From: Rhabdophis nuchalis
Taxonomy: Eukaryota > Chordata > Lepidosauria > Squamata > Natricidae
Assembly: GCA_039707465.1 (NCBI GenBank)
Contig: CM077647.1
Coordinates: 115,508,610 to 115,572,609 of the forward strand
DNA: 64,000 nt
Reading direction: 5' to 3'
In this document: one piece after another, positions 22,670 through 33,648 of the stretch
Layout of the letters: every line of letters starts with the position of its first letter
How positions within the stretch are numbered: position 1 is the first letter of the stretch
Program-made: the position numbers and the translations under genes
The notes under the pieces: generated by a model
The model's database searches: none
Told to the model about the DNA's origin: nothing
The model's input: only the letters and a program-made list of their open reading frames with translations

Positions 22670-22790
22670 ATGGATGCGATTAAATTTTTTAAATTTTGCA
22701 TTTTGTAATATTTGTTATGTTTTAACTTTCCTGTGCGCCGCCCTGGGTCCTATTTGGAGAAGGTGCGGGGTATAAATCTAATTTTTTTTT
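22670..22790 (+). mobile_element. L2-like LINE 3' UTR fragment
   Basis: CCTGTGCGCCGCCCTGGGTC followed by GGGGTATAAATCTAATTTT is the family 3' end. Only about 120 bp are present. Confidence 0.65.
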
Positions 22791-22852
22791 AAAATGCTGT
22801 TGTTTGAGAGAAGTTTCTTTTAAGACTAATAAAAATTCACTGAGCATACAGA

Positions 22853-23233
22853 TAGACCTTGACTTAATAACCACAAAAGAGCCTGGAATTTTAGTTGTAA
22901 GTAGATGCAGTCGTAAGTCAGATTACCGTGTGACCTGACTCAATTTTATGACTATTTTATGACAATTATTAACTGCAAGATTCATGTAATTATAAATGCA
23001 GATATACCCATTCATATACCCAGCCTAATAAGTGGTTTTTGTCAGAAAATGGCAAATCACAAAGAGGTGACCACAGGTCACTGAAACCAATCATAAATCC
23101 AGTGCCAAGTGCCTGAAATATGGCCATGTGACTGCAGGAATAGCGCAGCAATCATAACTTCCAGGATGGGTTATAAGTAACTTATTTTTTCTGTCATAAC
23201 TTCAAACAGTCATGTCGTTAATCAAGGATTACC
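22853..23233 (+). repeat. Dispersed TIR element, copy 2
   Basis: Begins TAGACCTTGACTTAATAACC and ends AATCAAGGATTACCT, an inverted pair. Body homologous to the copy at 63,039. Confidence 0.65.
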
Positions 23234-23412
23234 TGTACATCAGAGACAGGTTTATTTTTTTAGTTGTTCATCACTGAGGGCAATTCTGCATTGCAGACTA
23301 AGTTGCTTGTCTCCCACAATGCTCCCAGCTGTTTCTTAAGTCAACTTCAGAAATCCTAGATTGTAGGGGATTAGCAACGGGGTTTGCTCAGTATGGACTG
23401 TATCCATTACAA

Positions 23413-23547
23413 CAGGGGTCCCCAACCTTTGCAACTTTAAGTTTGAAGGACTACAGCTCCCAGAATTCTCCAGCCAGCTTTGCTGGCTGGAGAATTCTGG
23501 GAGCTGAAGTCCTTCAGACTTAAAGTTGCAAAGGTTGGGGACCCCTG
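23413..23547. mobile_element. Hairpin hAT-type MITE with near-perfect TSD
   Basis: 135 bp with ends CAGGGGTCCCCAACCTTTGC and GCAAAGGTTGGGGACCCCTG, palindromic almost throughout. Flanks CATTACAA (23,405-23,412) and CACTACAA (23,548-23,555) match at 7 of 8 positions. Same length and core as the MITE at 2,541 but with a different terminal sequence. Confidence 0.85.
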
Positions 23548-23960
23548 CACTACAAGATGCAGGTGGTTGTTCCTATGATGCTTGTCCTTCCCACCATGTA
23601 GGAAAGGGAAGCCTCGATTGTCACTGTTTTTCCAGGACCTCCTTGCTTTTCCTTTTAGGGGTTCTTCTCTCCTTAATAGTCCTTGCACCTTTCCTTGGCC
23701 TTTGCAGATGTTTGCACATATAGATGCCTTCCCATTCCCTTCCCACATTATGTCATTTGAATCTATTCTGACTTTTTCTTTCTCCCTTTATACCATTCCT
23801 GTTTTGATACATAGTAATTAAAGGGACAAGTTGTTCTTTCCTGATAAAATCACCCTTACATAAATGGAAACTTTGTAGCATCGTTCATAGGAGCAAAAAA
23901 GTAATGTTCCTATTTGCAACATAAATATACATATTGTAAAAGTAAGGGAAGAGGAACTTC

Positions 23961-24340
23961 ATAGTCCTCCATTTATGACCACAATGGAGCCTAACATTTC
24001 TGTTGCTCGGAGAGAGACAGCTGTTAATGAGTTTTGCCCAATTTTACAACATTTCTTGCTATAGTTGTTAAGTCTATCACTGTAGTTGTTAAGTTAGGAA
24101 CAGGCTGCAAAATGAATCGTGCTTCCTCATCATCTTTGCTCATCAGAAGGTTACAGAAGATGATCACAGGGCCCTGACACATTGCAATCATCATAGATAT
24201 GAGTCAGTTGCCAAGCCTCTGAATTTTTATCACTGTGGGTATGCTGCAGCTGTCAGAAGTGTGAAAAATGGTCTTATCACTTTTCCAGTGCCATAGTAAC
24301 TTTGAAAGGTCACTAAATGAAACATTGTAAGTCAAGGACC
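23961..24340 (+). repeat. Dispersed TIR element, copy 3
   Basis: From TAGTCCTCCATTTATGACCA to ACATTGTAAGTCAAGGACCA, with the interior phrases GATCACAGGGCCCTGACACA and GTCACTAAATGAAAC shared with the family. Confidence 0.65.
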
Positions 24341-25344
24341 AGGAGACAAGAAAGCAAGGCACGTATACTACTACATCCATCCTGGTCAGAAATTGAATCC
24401 ATGTCCACTCTGAGGTGTAAGAATTTGGAAGGAGCACAAGTCTCTCTAGCGGTAAGGACAACAAAGTGATTTAACAGGCGGCTGATGGGTCAAGCACATA
24501 AAAATGCAGAGAACGTAGTAGAGAACATAGGTCAAAATGGTTGCCCAAGGCATCACCAGTCACTGGGAGGGGAGGGTCATGCACCCAATCAGAATTAAGG
24601 CTAGTCCAAAAAAACAAAAAAAGCACTGGAGACTATCCGAAAGGCTTAAGAGGGCTCAAGTTAGAAAACAGTGTTTTAAAGTCAAGCTTTAAAAACACAG
24701 GTGTGGAGTGCATGGGCAGTGGGCTGGGAGAGGAAAGAGGACAGCATCATCAATTTCTGCATTCTAGCAAGCAATGGAGATCCATACTAGCAACGGGACA
24801 AGCAGAAAGTGTCACTCTACCACCTGTGGGCTTCTTTTTCCTTGTCTCATCTGAACATGATATTTATATAGTATTTAGTTAGGCATGGCTAGATGTTTGG
24901 GGGTGTTGGGTGCCAGTCTCTACAACAGTACCCATGATTAGGGATTTGAAAGAAACATGGTCCTGCTGGAAGCAAATCTATTTCTTGCAGCAACAGTAAT
25001 ATTGACCTTCTTTCAAAAAAACAAGAACAAACAACAAATATGATGAGGACAGAAATCTGTTCCCTCCTTCTCAGAACAAGTGAATCACTCCACTCATTTG
25101 TACTGTACCTGCAATCTAGCCCGCAGCACAGACGCCAATGTTAAATTCTCATTCTCTGGACACCGAGGCCTTCAAAAACTAAGATTTTTATATAATTGGC
25201 TGTGACTGTAATGTTGGCAAGTCAAGAGGAACAGAGGAACTTCCTTAGCAATCTGATGTGAATGAAAGAGTGAGTTGCATTTATTTATTTGTATTCCGCC
25301 TTTATTAGGTGGAATACAAATTTATTTATTTCTATTCCGCCGAC
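24341..25344. other. No gene seen
   Basis: Anonymous sequence. Just before the LINE, GTATTCCGCC and GGTGGAATAC form a short palindrome (about 25,290-25,316). Confidence 0.45.
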
Positions 25345-26288
25345 CGAACACTAGTGAGAGACCATATTAGGACTTACTTAGTGGCGATAAGGGTGGCCAA
25401 ACGCGAGTATTGTGCCACCCTCATTGCATCCGCAGATAACTGCCCTGCCGCCCTGTTTGGGGTGACCCGCTCCCTCCTTCATCAGAGGCTGCGGGAAGCT
25501 CCTTTGCAGGGTCGCGCAGAGGAATTTGCGATTTATCTGCAGGAGAAAATCACTCAGATTCGGAATGAGCTACCCTCCATCAACAGTGGTCCAGTCGAGC
25601 GGTCCGAGGCTGTTCTTGAGACACCATCTTGGGAGGAGTTTGACTTTGTTACTACCGAGGATATGGACAAGTTGTCAAAGAAACTTAGGGCTACCACATG
25701 TTTATTGGACCCGTGTCCCTCCTGGCTTGTACTGGCATCCTGGGAGGCGACACGAGGCTGGCTCCAGGGCATTGTCAACGCATCTTTGAGTGAGGGGTCC
25801 TTGCCTGCCGTCTTGAAAGAGGCGGTAGTAAGGCCCCTCCTCAAGAAGCCGTCCCTGGATCCAGCATTATTAGAGAACTATCGTCCCGTCTCCAACCTTC
25901 ACTTTTTAGTGAAGGTTGTAGAGAGTGTGGTGGCTCAACAGCTTCCGCGACACTTGGAGGAAGTTGATTATCTAGACCCGTGCCAGTCCAGCTTCCGACC
26001 CGGTCACAGCACCGAGACGGCATTGGTCGCGTTGGTTGATGATCTCTGGAGGGCGCGCGTAACCTCCAGCCTCCGGCCTAGCGTAACCTCCATTACTGAC
26101 TTTTAGACAGTTTTAAATTTGGGAATTTTAATTTGGTTTTTAGCGCAGGATTTTATTGGAATAAGTTTTTTAAAATTTTATATGTTTTTGTATGTATTTT
26201 AGTATTCCTGTGCGCCGCCCTGGGTCCGTTTGGAGAAGGGCGGGGTATAAATTTAATAAAATAAAAAAATAAAAATAAATAAAAAATT
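25345..26288 (+). mobile_element. L2-like LINE copy D, RT core deleted
   Basis: The frame to 26,106 encodes the pre-RT linker (RVAKREYCATLIASADNCPA, LQGRAEEFAIYLQEKI) and the start of RT as far as VALVDDLWRAR. It then passes at about 26,058 into the 3' UTR (GGCCTAGCGTAACCTCCATT). About 1 kb that should hold the catalytic motifs is missing. The 3' tail is intact (CCGCCCTGGGTCCGTTTGG). Confidence 0.8.
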
Positions 26289-26329
26289 AGTTCTACAAAT
26301 AACTCAAGGTAGCAAACATATTCAATACA

Positions 26330-27285
26330 GTTTGGATGGGGAGTAACAAACTCAAGCTCAACCCGTCCAAGACCGAGTGGCTGTGGCTTCCGGCGCCCCA
26401 GTTCAGCCAGATAAGTCCAACACTGGCCATTGGGGGCGAACAACTGGCCCCCGTGGAGAGGGCGCGCAACTTGGGTGTCCTCCTGGATTCCAGGCTGTCC
26501 ATGGAGGACCATGTGACGGCCGTGGTCAGGGGGTTGTTTTATCAAGTACGCTTGATAGGCCAGTTGCGCCCCTTACTGGACAGGGTGGCCCTTCGCACAG
26601 TCACTCAAGCACTCGTGACATCCCGTCTGGACTACTGTAACGCTCTCTACATGGGGCTCCCCTTGAGGTGCACTCGAAGGTTACAGTTAGTCCAGAATGC
26701 AGCCGCGCGGGTGATTATGGGTGCCTCAAGGCAATCCCACATAACACCTCTCCTGTGCGAGCTGCACTGGTTACCTGTGGCCTTTCGGGTGAACTTCAAG
26801 GTGCTGACGACCATCTTTAAATCGCTCCATGGCTCGGGGCCTAGCTTCATACGAGACCGCCTCCTGCCCCATACATCCCTTCGACCAATCCGCTCCCACA
26901 GAGAGGGCCTTCTCCGGGTACCGTCGACCAGGCAATGCCGGTTGGCGACGCCTAGGGGAAGGGCCTTCTCTGTGGCGGGCCCAGCCCTCTGGAATGGCCT
27001 ACCCCCCGAACTACGCACCACCTCGGACCTCCGCCTCTTCCGCCAACATCTCAAGACTTATTTATTCCAACAAGCCGGCCTAGCATAACCCCCGTTTTCT
27101 GACTTTTAAATGTGGATAAATTTTAAATTCTTAGGGTTTTATAATGGGTTTTAGCACGGGATATAATTTAATAGTTTTTTAATGATATATTTTTGTATTT
27201 TGTATGGTTTTTAATATTGCCTGTGCGCCGCCCTGGGTCCTTGCAAGGAGAAGGGTGGGGTATAAATTTAATAAAATAAAATAAA
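26330..27285 (+). mobile_element. L2-like LINE copy E, 5'-truncated
   Basis: The frame 26,336-27,088 (250 aa) runs uninterrupted from WMGSNKLKLNPSKTEWLWLP to the natural ORF2 stop, followed by the family 3' UTR and AATAAA-rich tail. It lies 40 bp downstream of copy D in the same orientation and of the same APVERARN variant. Confidence 0.82.
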
Positions 27286-27309
27286 TCCTCCTATTTTCCT
27301 CACAACAAC

Positions 27310-27782
<473 letters not shown>

Positions 27783-27930
27783 ACAACAACTCTGTATTGT
27801 GGGTTGGGCTAAGAGCAAGGAACTGGCCCAAAGACACCCAGCTGGCTTTCATGAGTAAGGCAGAACTTGAACTCATGGTCTCCCACTTTCTAATTTGGTA
27901 TTTTAATCATTAGATCAAACTGGCTAAAAA

Positions 27931-29684
27931 TATCAAACATATTACAATGAAAGAGACTCCAATGCATTCAGGTAAGAAAGTGAAGAGGGAACAGATTTTT
28001 TTTTTAAGCATTGCAATTTTTCATGGATAGAGAACAAGGCATAGAAGTAAACCACCACATGTATTAAATCAATCAGGAAGATAAGCAAAAAGCATTAAAA
28101 ATAAATTAATACAAATCTGCAAAAAAAATCTGCTTAGGAAAAACAAATTAACAAGACTGCTGTATAATTAATGGTCCCTAATTTTTGGTTATATTTATTG
28201 AGCTGTCTGCAAAATGGAAGCAAGTGTTCTGCTCAGCCAATCTTGCATGACCATGAGTCAGAAAAGAATTATTAATCCAATGGCCTTGTCCTATAAAAAC
28301 AGCATTACTAAAAGACATGTAAAACAATTTATGTGTCCTTCAGAGACATGGGCAAAGGCATTCTTGAGCTGGAACATTGTGAAATCTTCTGGCCTTATAT
28401 CAGGCCAAAGTAAAAGCTGTCCTGTGAGATGGATAAAGGATGTTTGCTAAGCATATTACATGAGAAGGTGATATCCTAAAGACAGCATGCTAAGGTGTAG
28501 CATGGCATACCAAGTAGGGGCAAGACCTGCAGAACACCTATATCAAGGGCCCTTTACAGTGATGATTTTGTGAATCACAATGTTGTGAATCACACAGTTG
28601 TTAAGTAAATCCAGATTCCCCAATGGGCTTATTTTGCCAAAAATTAGCCAAAAAAAAGAAGATTACAAATCATATTGTAGGTAACTTTTTCCAAGACTGA
28701 TATAACTTTGAGCTGTCTTTAAAAATATGGTTGTAAGTTGAGGAGGACCATATGTTATAAATATAATATGATAATATATAAAAGGAACAATAATGGCAAT
28801 TAGTTCAATACTATTCTGTCATAAGTGAACAAAAAAAAATAGAAATACAAAATCAAGGAAATTGAGAAAATAGGTCATGGTCAGACAAAAATGTTAGAAA
28901 CAATACTGCATTTAATTTCTAATCAATTTTACAATATTTTGGAGGGGAATTACATAACATTTAAAATAGGTTAGAGAACAGAGCAAATTTGTTTAATTGC
29001 TTGAAACTACAATTGCAATGTGATTCTATGTTGAAACTATAGTTTCCTGATGTTGTCATGCAATATCCAAATGAAAAATATATTCAGCAATTTACAGTAT
29101 ATAAAAAGGAAACATGTACAGTATATAATATGTACATTAAGTGAAATATATATGGAGATAATTGTAAATTTTCATGTGAATTTATTTTTTAAAAATCCAT
29201 TTCTACTTTGACCTTGTTCCTGGGTTAAGACTTTGAATATTGGATCAGCATGTAAGAGAAAATTAATCCATGGACTAAGCTTCCAAAGTAATTGACATAA
29301 TTCAGGCTTGAGTGTTTTTTTAAATGAGGAATGTAAATTTTAAATTTTAAAAAAGCAGTTGAACTCAGGAGTTACCTAAAAAAAATGGCAACAAAATTCT
29401 CAAAAGGTAATTTTTAGTAATACAGTGAGGCGAGTGAGGGAACACATTAGTAAATGCACCTTCCATTAACACATTATGATCATACGTGTCATACTTGTCC
29501 TATAACATTGGTCCATTCTACATACCAGGTATATAGAAAGATACTTCTTTTTATATATCAGGTTCTCATTGTTCCAGGAAGCGGGTTGATGTAAACTGCT
29601 ATTTGTTCCCTCCCTCCATTTTATTCTGGTTTGGTTAATGGTTTAATGGTAATCCTTGGAATTTTCTCCCATTTTCCTCCTCAG
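27931..29684. other. Probable KCNH6 intron; repeat remnant at 28,556-28,750
   Basis: No coding sequence recognised. At 28,556-28,750 is a copy of the dispersed TIR element with part of its interior missing (CAGTTGTTAAGTAAATCCAG to GGTTGTAAGTTGAGGAGG). The last 20 bases are a pyrimidine-rich splice acceptor (ATTTTCCTCCTCAG). Confidence 0.55.
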
Positions 29685-29915
29685 ATCGCAAGTTTATTAT
29701 TGCCAATGCCCAGATGGAGAATTATGCTATCATTTACTGCAATGATGGCTTCTGTGAGATGTTTGGCTACTCTCGAGTGGAAGTTATGCAACGGCCTTGC
29801 ACCTGCAATTTCCTCACTGGGCCTGACACCACACCCAACTCCATTGCCCAGGTGGGACAAGCGCTGCTTGGATCCGAGGAATGTAAACTGGAGATCATCT
29901 ACTACAGGAAAGACA
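29685..29915 (+). CDS. KCNH6: ERG-type potassium channel exon (PAS domain), probably KCNH6
   Basis: A 231-bp internal exon bounded by CTCCTCAG acceptor and GTAAG donor. It reads in the frame starting with CGC at 29,687 (two bases of a split codon precede it, one base of a split codon follows). It encodes [20 protein letters not shown], then [20 protein letters not shown] and on to LEIIYYRKD. This is the core of the eag/PAS domain that binds the channel body and slows deactivation of ether-a-go-go-related K+ channels in the plasma membrane. Length and both splice phases equal exon 2 of KCNH2-type genes as I remember them. [17 protein letters not shown] and FLTGP point to KCNH6 (ERG2) rather than KCNH2 or KCNH7. 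The PCTC(D)FL position carries Asn instead of the usual Asp. No frame damage. Neighbouring exons were not found. Confidence 0.9.
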
Positions 29916-30488
29916 GTAAGCATTCATAACATTTCTTTATTTCCTGGCCATTTTCTTTTTTTAGGATTCAAGGGCCCTTTTTTGACAGTATTATATGGTT
30001 TGGACAGCACTGCAATATTAAAAAAAAACACTGCATAAATATCTAATGAACACGGAGTGCAAATATTACTGTATAAAATAAATGCGGCTTGAAAACCAGT
30101 ATTGAAAATCCAAAATGAAGATGGCTACTTTATAGAGGTTTCTAAATTATGGCAAAAGGAGGAGTGATTTTACTATGCCCTTATGTCTGTTTTTAATAAC
30201 TTAAATAGCCTCCTATACTTTTTAAGCTAAGAAAAAATCTGTAGCCTAAAATCAGAAGATGGCAAAAAAATCTTTGCAAATGAATCAGCTGTGGCCATAG
30301 TTTAGGTACAATAATATTATCAATCCTGAACAGTTATTTAACTTCTAGCTTAGTTCCACAGAGTTATTTTAAAAGTTCCTGTCTCCTGGCTGTAGTAATG
30401 AACCTAATGTTTTGTACCAGCAAGAGGTGACTAATTTGCAACTTAACTAGTTCCTCCCCCATTACTGCTGAACAAGTACATAAAACAC
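29916..30488. other. KCNH6 intron, 5' part
   Basis: Begins with the splice donor GTAAGCATTC. No coding sequence or repeat recognised before the CR1 remnant at about 30,489. Confidence 0.55.
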
Positions 30489-30534
30489 AGAACATAGACT
30501 CATAGGACTGAAATGAACCTCAGAAGTCTTCTAG

Positions 30535-31285
30535 CGCAGAGATCACCAACCTTTCGGACCTCAGGGACCACTAAATTCCACTAATATGATCTGCCTAATG
30601 ACCAGATGGGTGTGTGTGTGGAAAGGTGGCCATGTGACTGGGTGGGCATGGCCAACTCAATATTATTCACATTGAGGGGCACCTTGACAGCCTCTACTCA
30701 CCCCTCTCCTCCCAATCACTCCCCGTCTGCCTGTCCGGGCTCTTTAGGGCCCCAACAGGAAACAGTTGCTGGAGCTAAACAGCCAGCATGAGAAAGAGTT
30801 GGCAAAACAGCTTGCTCAGTTCAAATTGGATCTGACCAAGAAGGAGGCTTACCAGAAGCATCTCATTAAAGATTATGAGCATAGGCTTTCCATGCAAAGG
30901 AAAGACCTGCAGGAGTACAAGACCAGGTACTGGTGCCTGGGCGCTCAGCAGGCTGAGACGGTAAACCAGTTTCGGGCCATGATGCTGTCCTACTGGAACA
31001 AGGCCCTCCATCTCTTCACCACCAGTAGCACTTCCCTCCAGCCTTCGTCCAAAGCCCTGCACCAGGAGGCTGAAGCAGACCTCAAGTCAGAATTTCTGCC
31101 CCCCTCCAACCTCCACAAAAAGACTCAGAAGGGTTCTCTGCAGCAACACAAATGTTAATTGCAGGGGCCATAGTTTGAGGACCCCTGATTTAGTGCAATA
31201 TAAAAAATGTAAATAATTTTTCTGTGGACCACCAAAATTTTCTCGTGGACCACCAGTGGCTCATGGACTACCAGGTGGTGACCGT
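30535..31285 (+). mobile_element. 751-bp hAT-type element carrying a coding segment
   Basis: Flanked by the perfect 8-bp repeat TCTTCTAG at 30,527-30,534 and 31,286-31,293. Ends are diverged inverted repeats: GCAGAGATCACCAACCTTTC at the left, GGTGGTGACCG (plus) at the right. Non-coding shoulders (about 30,535-30,745 and 31,160-31,285) surround an open reading frame at 30,748-31,158. No transposase was seen, so it would depend on a hAT transposase supplied elsewhere. Confidence 0.75.
30748..31158 (+). CDS. Coiled-coil reading frame inside a hAT-type element
   Basis: Open from just after a TAG at 30,745-30,747 to a TAA at 31,156-31,158, about 136 codons. It has no ATG near its start; the first residues are GPNRKQLLELNSQHEKELAK. 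Residues up to about 70 are highly charged, with heptad-like spacing, as in a coiled coil (DLTKKEAYQKHLIKDYEHRL). The rest is less regular (YWCLGAQQAETVNQFRAMML, then Ser-rich and Lys-rich). The CTCTTTAG before the frame resembles a splice acceptor, which would fit capture of a terminal host exon. I do not recognise the parent gene. Codon use and the open frame indicate cellular origin. Whether it is expressed is unknown; it may be a fossil of the captured exon. Confidence 0.5.
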   Translation, partial: GPNRKQLLELNSQHEKELAKQLAQFKLDLTKKEAYQKHLIKDYEHRLSMQRKDLQEYKTRYWCLGAQQAETVNQFRAMMLSYWNKALHLFTTSSTSLQPSSKALHQEAEADLKSEFLPPSNLHKKTQKGSLQQHKC

Positions 31286-31650
31286 TCTTCTAGAATAACC
31301 CAATGCTCATGGAAGGAGACTTATACTATTAGTTTAGTTTACTTTATTGTCACTAAAACTTGTACAATGAAATTAAATGCCATCTTCAGTGTACATCATA
31401 CATAAGAAAACTATAAAATAAAACAAAAACACACATCCTTCACATTCTATGCAATTGAATTAAAAATTCCTGATACCGCATTAATATTGCACTATACTGT
31501 AGAATTCAATATAGTTACTGCTTTGGAATAGAAGTTGTTTTTCAGCCTATTTGTCTTTATTTTTATTATCCTGTACCGTCTGTCAGATGGTAAAAGTTCA
31601 AAAAAAAGGGGTGCTCAGGATGAGATGGATCTTTAAGAATGGTTTGAACT

Positions 31651-33640
31651 GGCTTCCGGTTCCGGCTCCGGTGGCGACGGGCGAACTTAGGGTTCGCTCG
31701 CCGCTTTGATCCTTTTCCTGCCCCCCCACGGGGGCGAGAAGCCCCTTGTTTGGGGCTTCTCCCGTAAAGCCGGCTCGACAGGGAAGCCCCCCCCCCACGG
31801 CAGTGGGGAGAGCGACCCTGCTCCTCGGCTTAGGTGGAAGAGGACATGCTGCGGGGGGTCTTCCCTTCGCCAAAGGTTGGCGGCACCATTTAACTCCATG
31901 AAGAGAGAAGATCGGAAGAGTCGGGAGGCTTTTCGGGACCTCAGCTGCGAGCGGAGAGTGAGCGTTTAAAACTTTTTTTTTGTGTACTGTCAGCCGGGCT
32001 GAAAGGGACTGGAGGGGGGTGTTTGTTTAAAAAAACAAACCCTTGGACTAAAAGCGGCACTCGGAAATGCCTCGTTGTGAGGAATCGGAAACTTTTAATC
32101 TGGATGGTCTTTAACAAGGGAAAGTACTTTGTGGCTTGTTTGCAATTATGTCTCGAGGTCTGGCTGAAACAGTTTCTTTTTTGCTTTTTAACCGCTTTCT
32201 CCCTCGGGCTCTGAGTTTGGGCGGAAAATGGCTTCTCTTTGTCCCCGACTGACTATGACCTATGGAAAATTACCAGTGTCTCTTTGCAACTTGGACTTCC
32301 TCTAATTATTGATGAAGAATTTTCTTTTTTTGGATTTGTGTTTTCCTTTCTGGATTGCCTTCGTTATTATACCTATGGAGTTGGAAAAGCGTTTCTCTGT
32401 TGGTTTCTGAATTTTGCAACTGTACAACTTTGAGAACTCTGGACTCCTGATCTGCCTTACCAGCCCCACCCTAAAAACGCCATTTTACTGGCACGGATTT
32501 TAATAGCTAAACATGGCACAAGAAGCAACGCTCGCAAGCCTTGAACAAAGAATGACTGCCCTTGAAACTGTTATACAAAATTTGGTATCAGAAATTAAGG
32601 CCCAGAGGGCAGAAAATGTCAACTTTAAAAAGGAACTATTGGACACTCGAAAACAAGTGCTTGAGAATACACAGAAGAACGAAGAATTGAAAGGGGGGCT
32701 GGAGGGGGCTAAGGGAGAGATTAAAAATGTTTCTAATGAGGTTGTGGAAATAAATGTGCATGTGACTAGGATTGATTTGGAAAGGATGACATATTTTTTG
32801 AGATTCCAGAATGTTTCTGAGATGGATGGTGAATGTCTCCCTGATCTTATGAGTACAATTATTGCAGACTATTTACATAAACCTAAAGAAGAGATCAGAG
32901 GGGACATTGACCTAGTCTACAGAATAAATTCTGCATATGCTAGGATGAATGAAGTACCCAGAGAGATACATATAAAATTTGTTAGAAGGTCAACCAGAGA
33001 GGAAATCTTGAAGGCGCAAAGAGGGAGTCCTATGATTTACCAACAAAAGGAGATTACCATCTTGAAGCAGATTCCAAGAAAAATTAGAGAAGCCAGAAGG
33101 AAATTTTCCTTCTTGTCTAAAACATTGTTTGATCATGGGATCTGGTTCAAGTGGGTGATACCCGAAGGGATGCTGGTGTTCTGGGAAGGAGGTAGAGTAA
33201 AGATTAAAACAGTTGCTGAGGCGGAAGCCTTTCTTAAAAAACATTCCTCTGTCCTGGGAGAAGATCCAGGGGGGGCAGGGGGAGCCATGGCCCCGCCCGC
33301 TGGGGGCCCGGGGGAGAAGGGGGAAGATACAATTGCCAAGAGACTTAGATCTAAAAAATAACTTTGCCCTGGTTTTTCTTTTGAGTAATATTGTATGATA
33401 TTTGTAATCTGGATTTTTGCAATTGACTGACAGTATATAACTGAAAAATTTAGGAATATGTACTTGCTCCCAGCTTGTAGTGTTATGTGAAATGTTTCTT
33501 TTCTTTCTTTTTAATAATGTAATTTGAGGTTCCGGAGGAGCCGACGACTTTGACGTGACCACTCTCAAAATTTCTATGTAACCCTTACCCTACCCCACAA
33601 AAAATGTAAACTCAATAAAACTTTTTCAATATAAAAAAAA
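31651..33640 (+). mobile_element. ORF1-only L1-like element, forward copy
   Basis: About 1,990 bp: a GC-rich 5' UTR of about 860 bp starting CTTCCGGTTCCGGCTCC, ORF1 (32,513-33,361), a 3' UTR of 270 bp with AATAAAACTTTTTCAATATA, and an A tail. No ORF2 (endonuclease/RT) lies between ORF1 and the tail. The 16-bp target duplication AAGAATGGTTTGAACT is at 31,635-31,650 and, after the second copy, at 35,637-35,652. L1-type TPRT is implied. Confidence 0.8.
32513..33361 (+). CDS. L1-like ORF1 protein (RNA-binding chaperone), 282 aa
   Basis: Intact frame from ATG to stop. Residues 1-90 are a coiled coil (LEQRMTALETVIQNLVSEIK) expected to trimerise. About 92-168 is an RRM-like domain (MTYFLRFQNVSE; VYRINSAYARMNEVPREIHI). 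About 170-245 is the C-terminal domain with the basic stretch ITILKQIPRKIREARRKFSF. The Gly/Pro-rich tail ends in AKRLRSKK. In L1, ORF1p coats its own RNA and forms the cytoplasmic RNP needed for retrotransposition. Here no ORF2 follows, so the RNA would need reverse transcriptase from another LINE. The start is chosen because the minus-strand copy begins with the same MAQEA. Domain assignment is by motif recognition. Confidence 0.75.
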   Translation: MAQEATLASLEQRMTALETVIQNLVSEIKAQRAENVNFKKELLDTRKQVLENTQKNEELKGGLEGAKGEIKNVSNEVVEINVHVTRIDLERMTYFLRFQNVSEMDGECLPDLMSTIIADYLHKPKEEIRGDIDLVYRINSAYARMNEVPREIHIKFVRRSTREEILKAQRGSPMIYQQKEITILKQIPRKIREARRKFSFLSKTLFDHGIWFKWVIPEGMLVFWEGGRVKIKTVAEAEAFLKKHSSVLGEDPGGAGGAMAPPAGGPGEKGEDTIAKRLRSKK

Positions 33641-33648
33641 AAGAATGG

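Larger units (their letters stand above)
30489..31330 (-). mobile_element. CR1 3' remnant, split by a hAT element
   Basis: ACATAGACTCATAGGACTGA...CCTCAGAAGTCTTCTAG and, past the hAT element, CCAATGCTCATGGAAGGAGA match the minus-strand CR1 terminus seen at 3,461. Too short to show coding sequence. Confidence 0.5.

Noticed and set aside
29631..30038. A 135-codon frame over the KCNH6 exon
   Set aside because: It is in a different register from the PAS-coding frame and runs through intron sequence; the 231-bp exon in the frame of 29,714 is the real coding unit.
30535..31158. Processed pseudogene as the origin of the coiled-coil frame
   Set aside because: No poly(A) tract follows the stop, and the 8-bp duplication lies outside non-coding shoulders, which fits a hAT element better. 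Not fully excluded as an older event inside the element.
31598..31969. Gly/Pro-rich frames upstream of the forward ORF1
   Set aside because: They lie in the GC-rich 5' UTR and are not conserved with the second copy as a reading frame.
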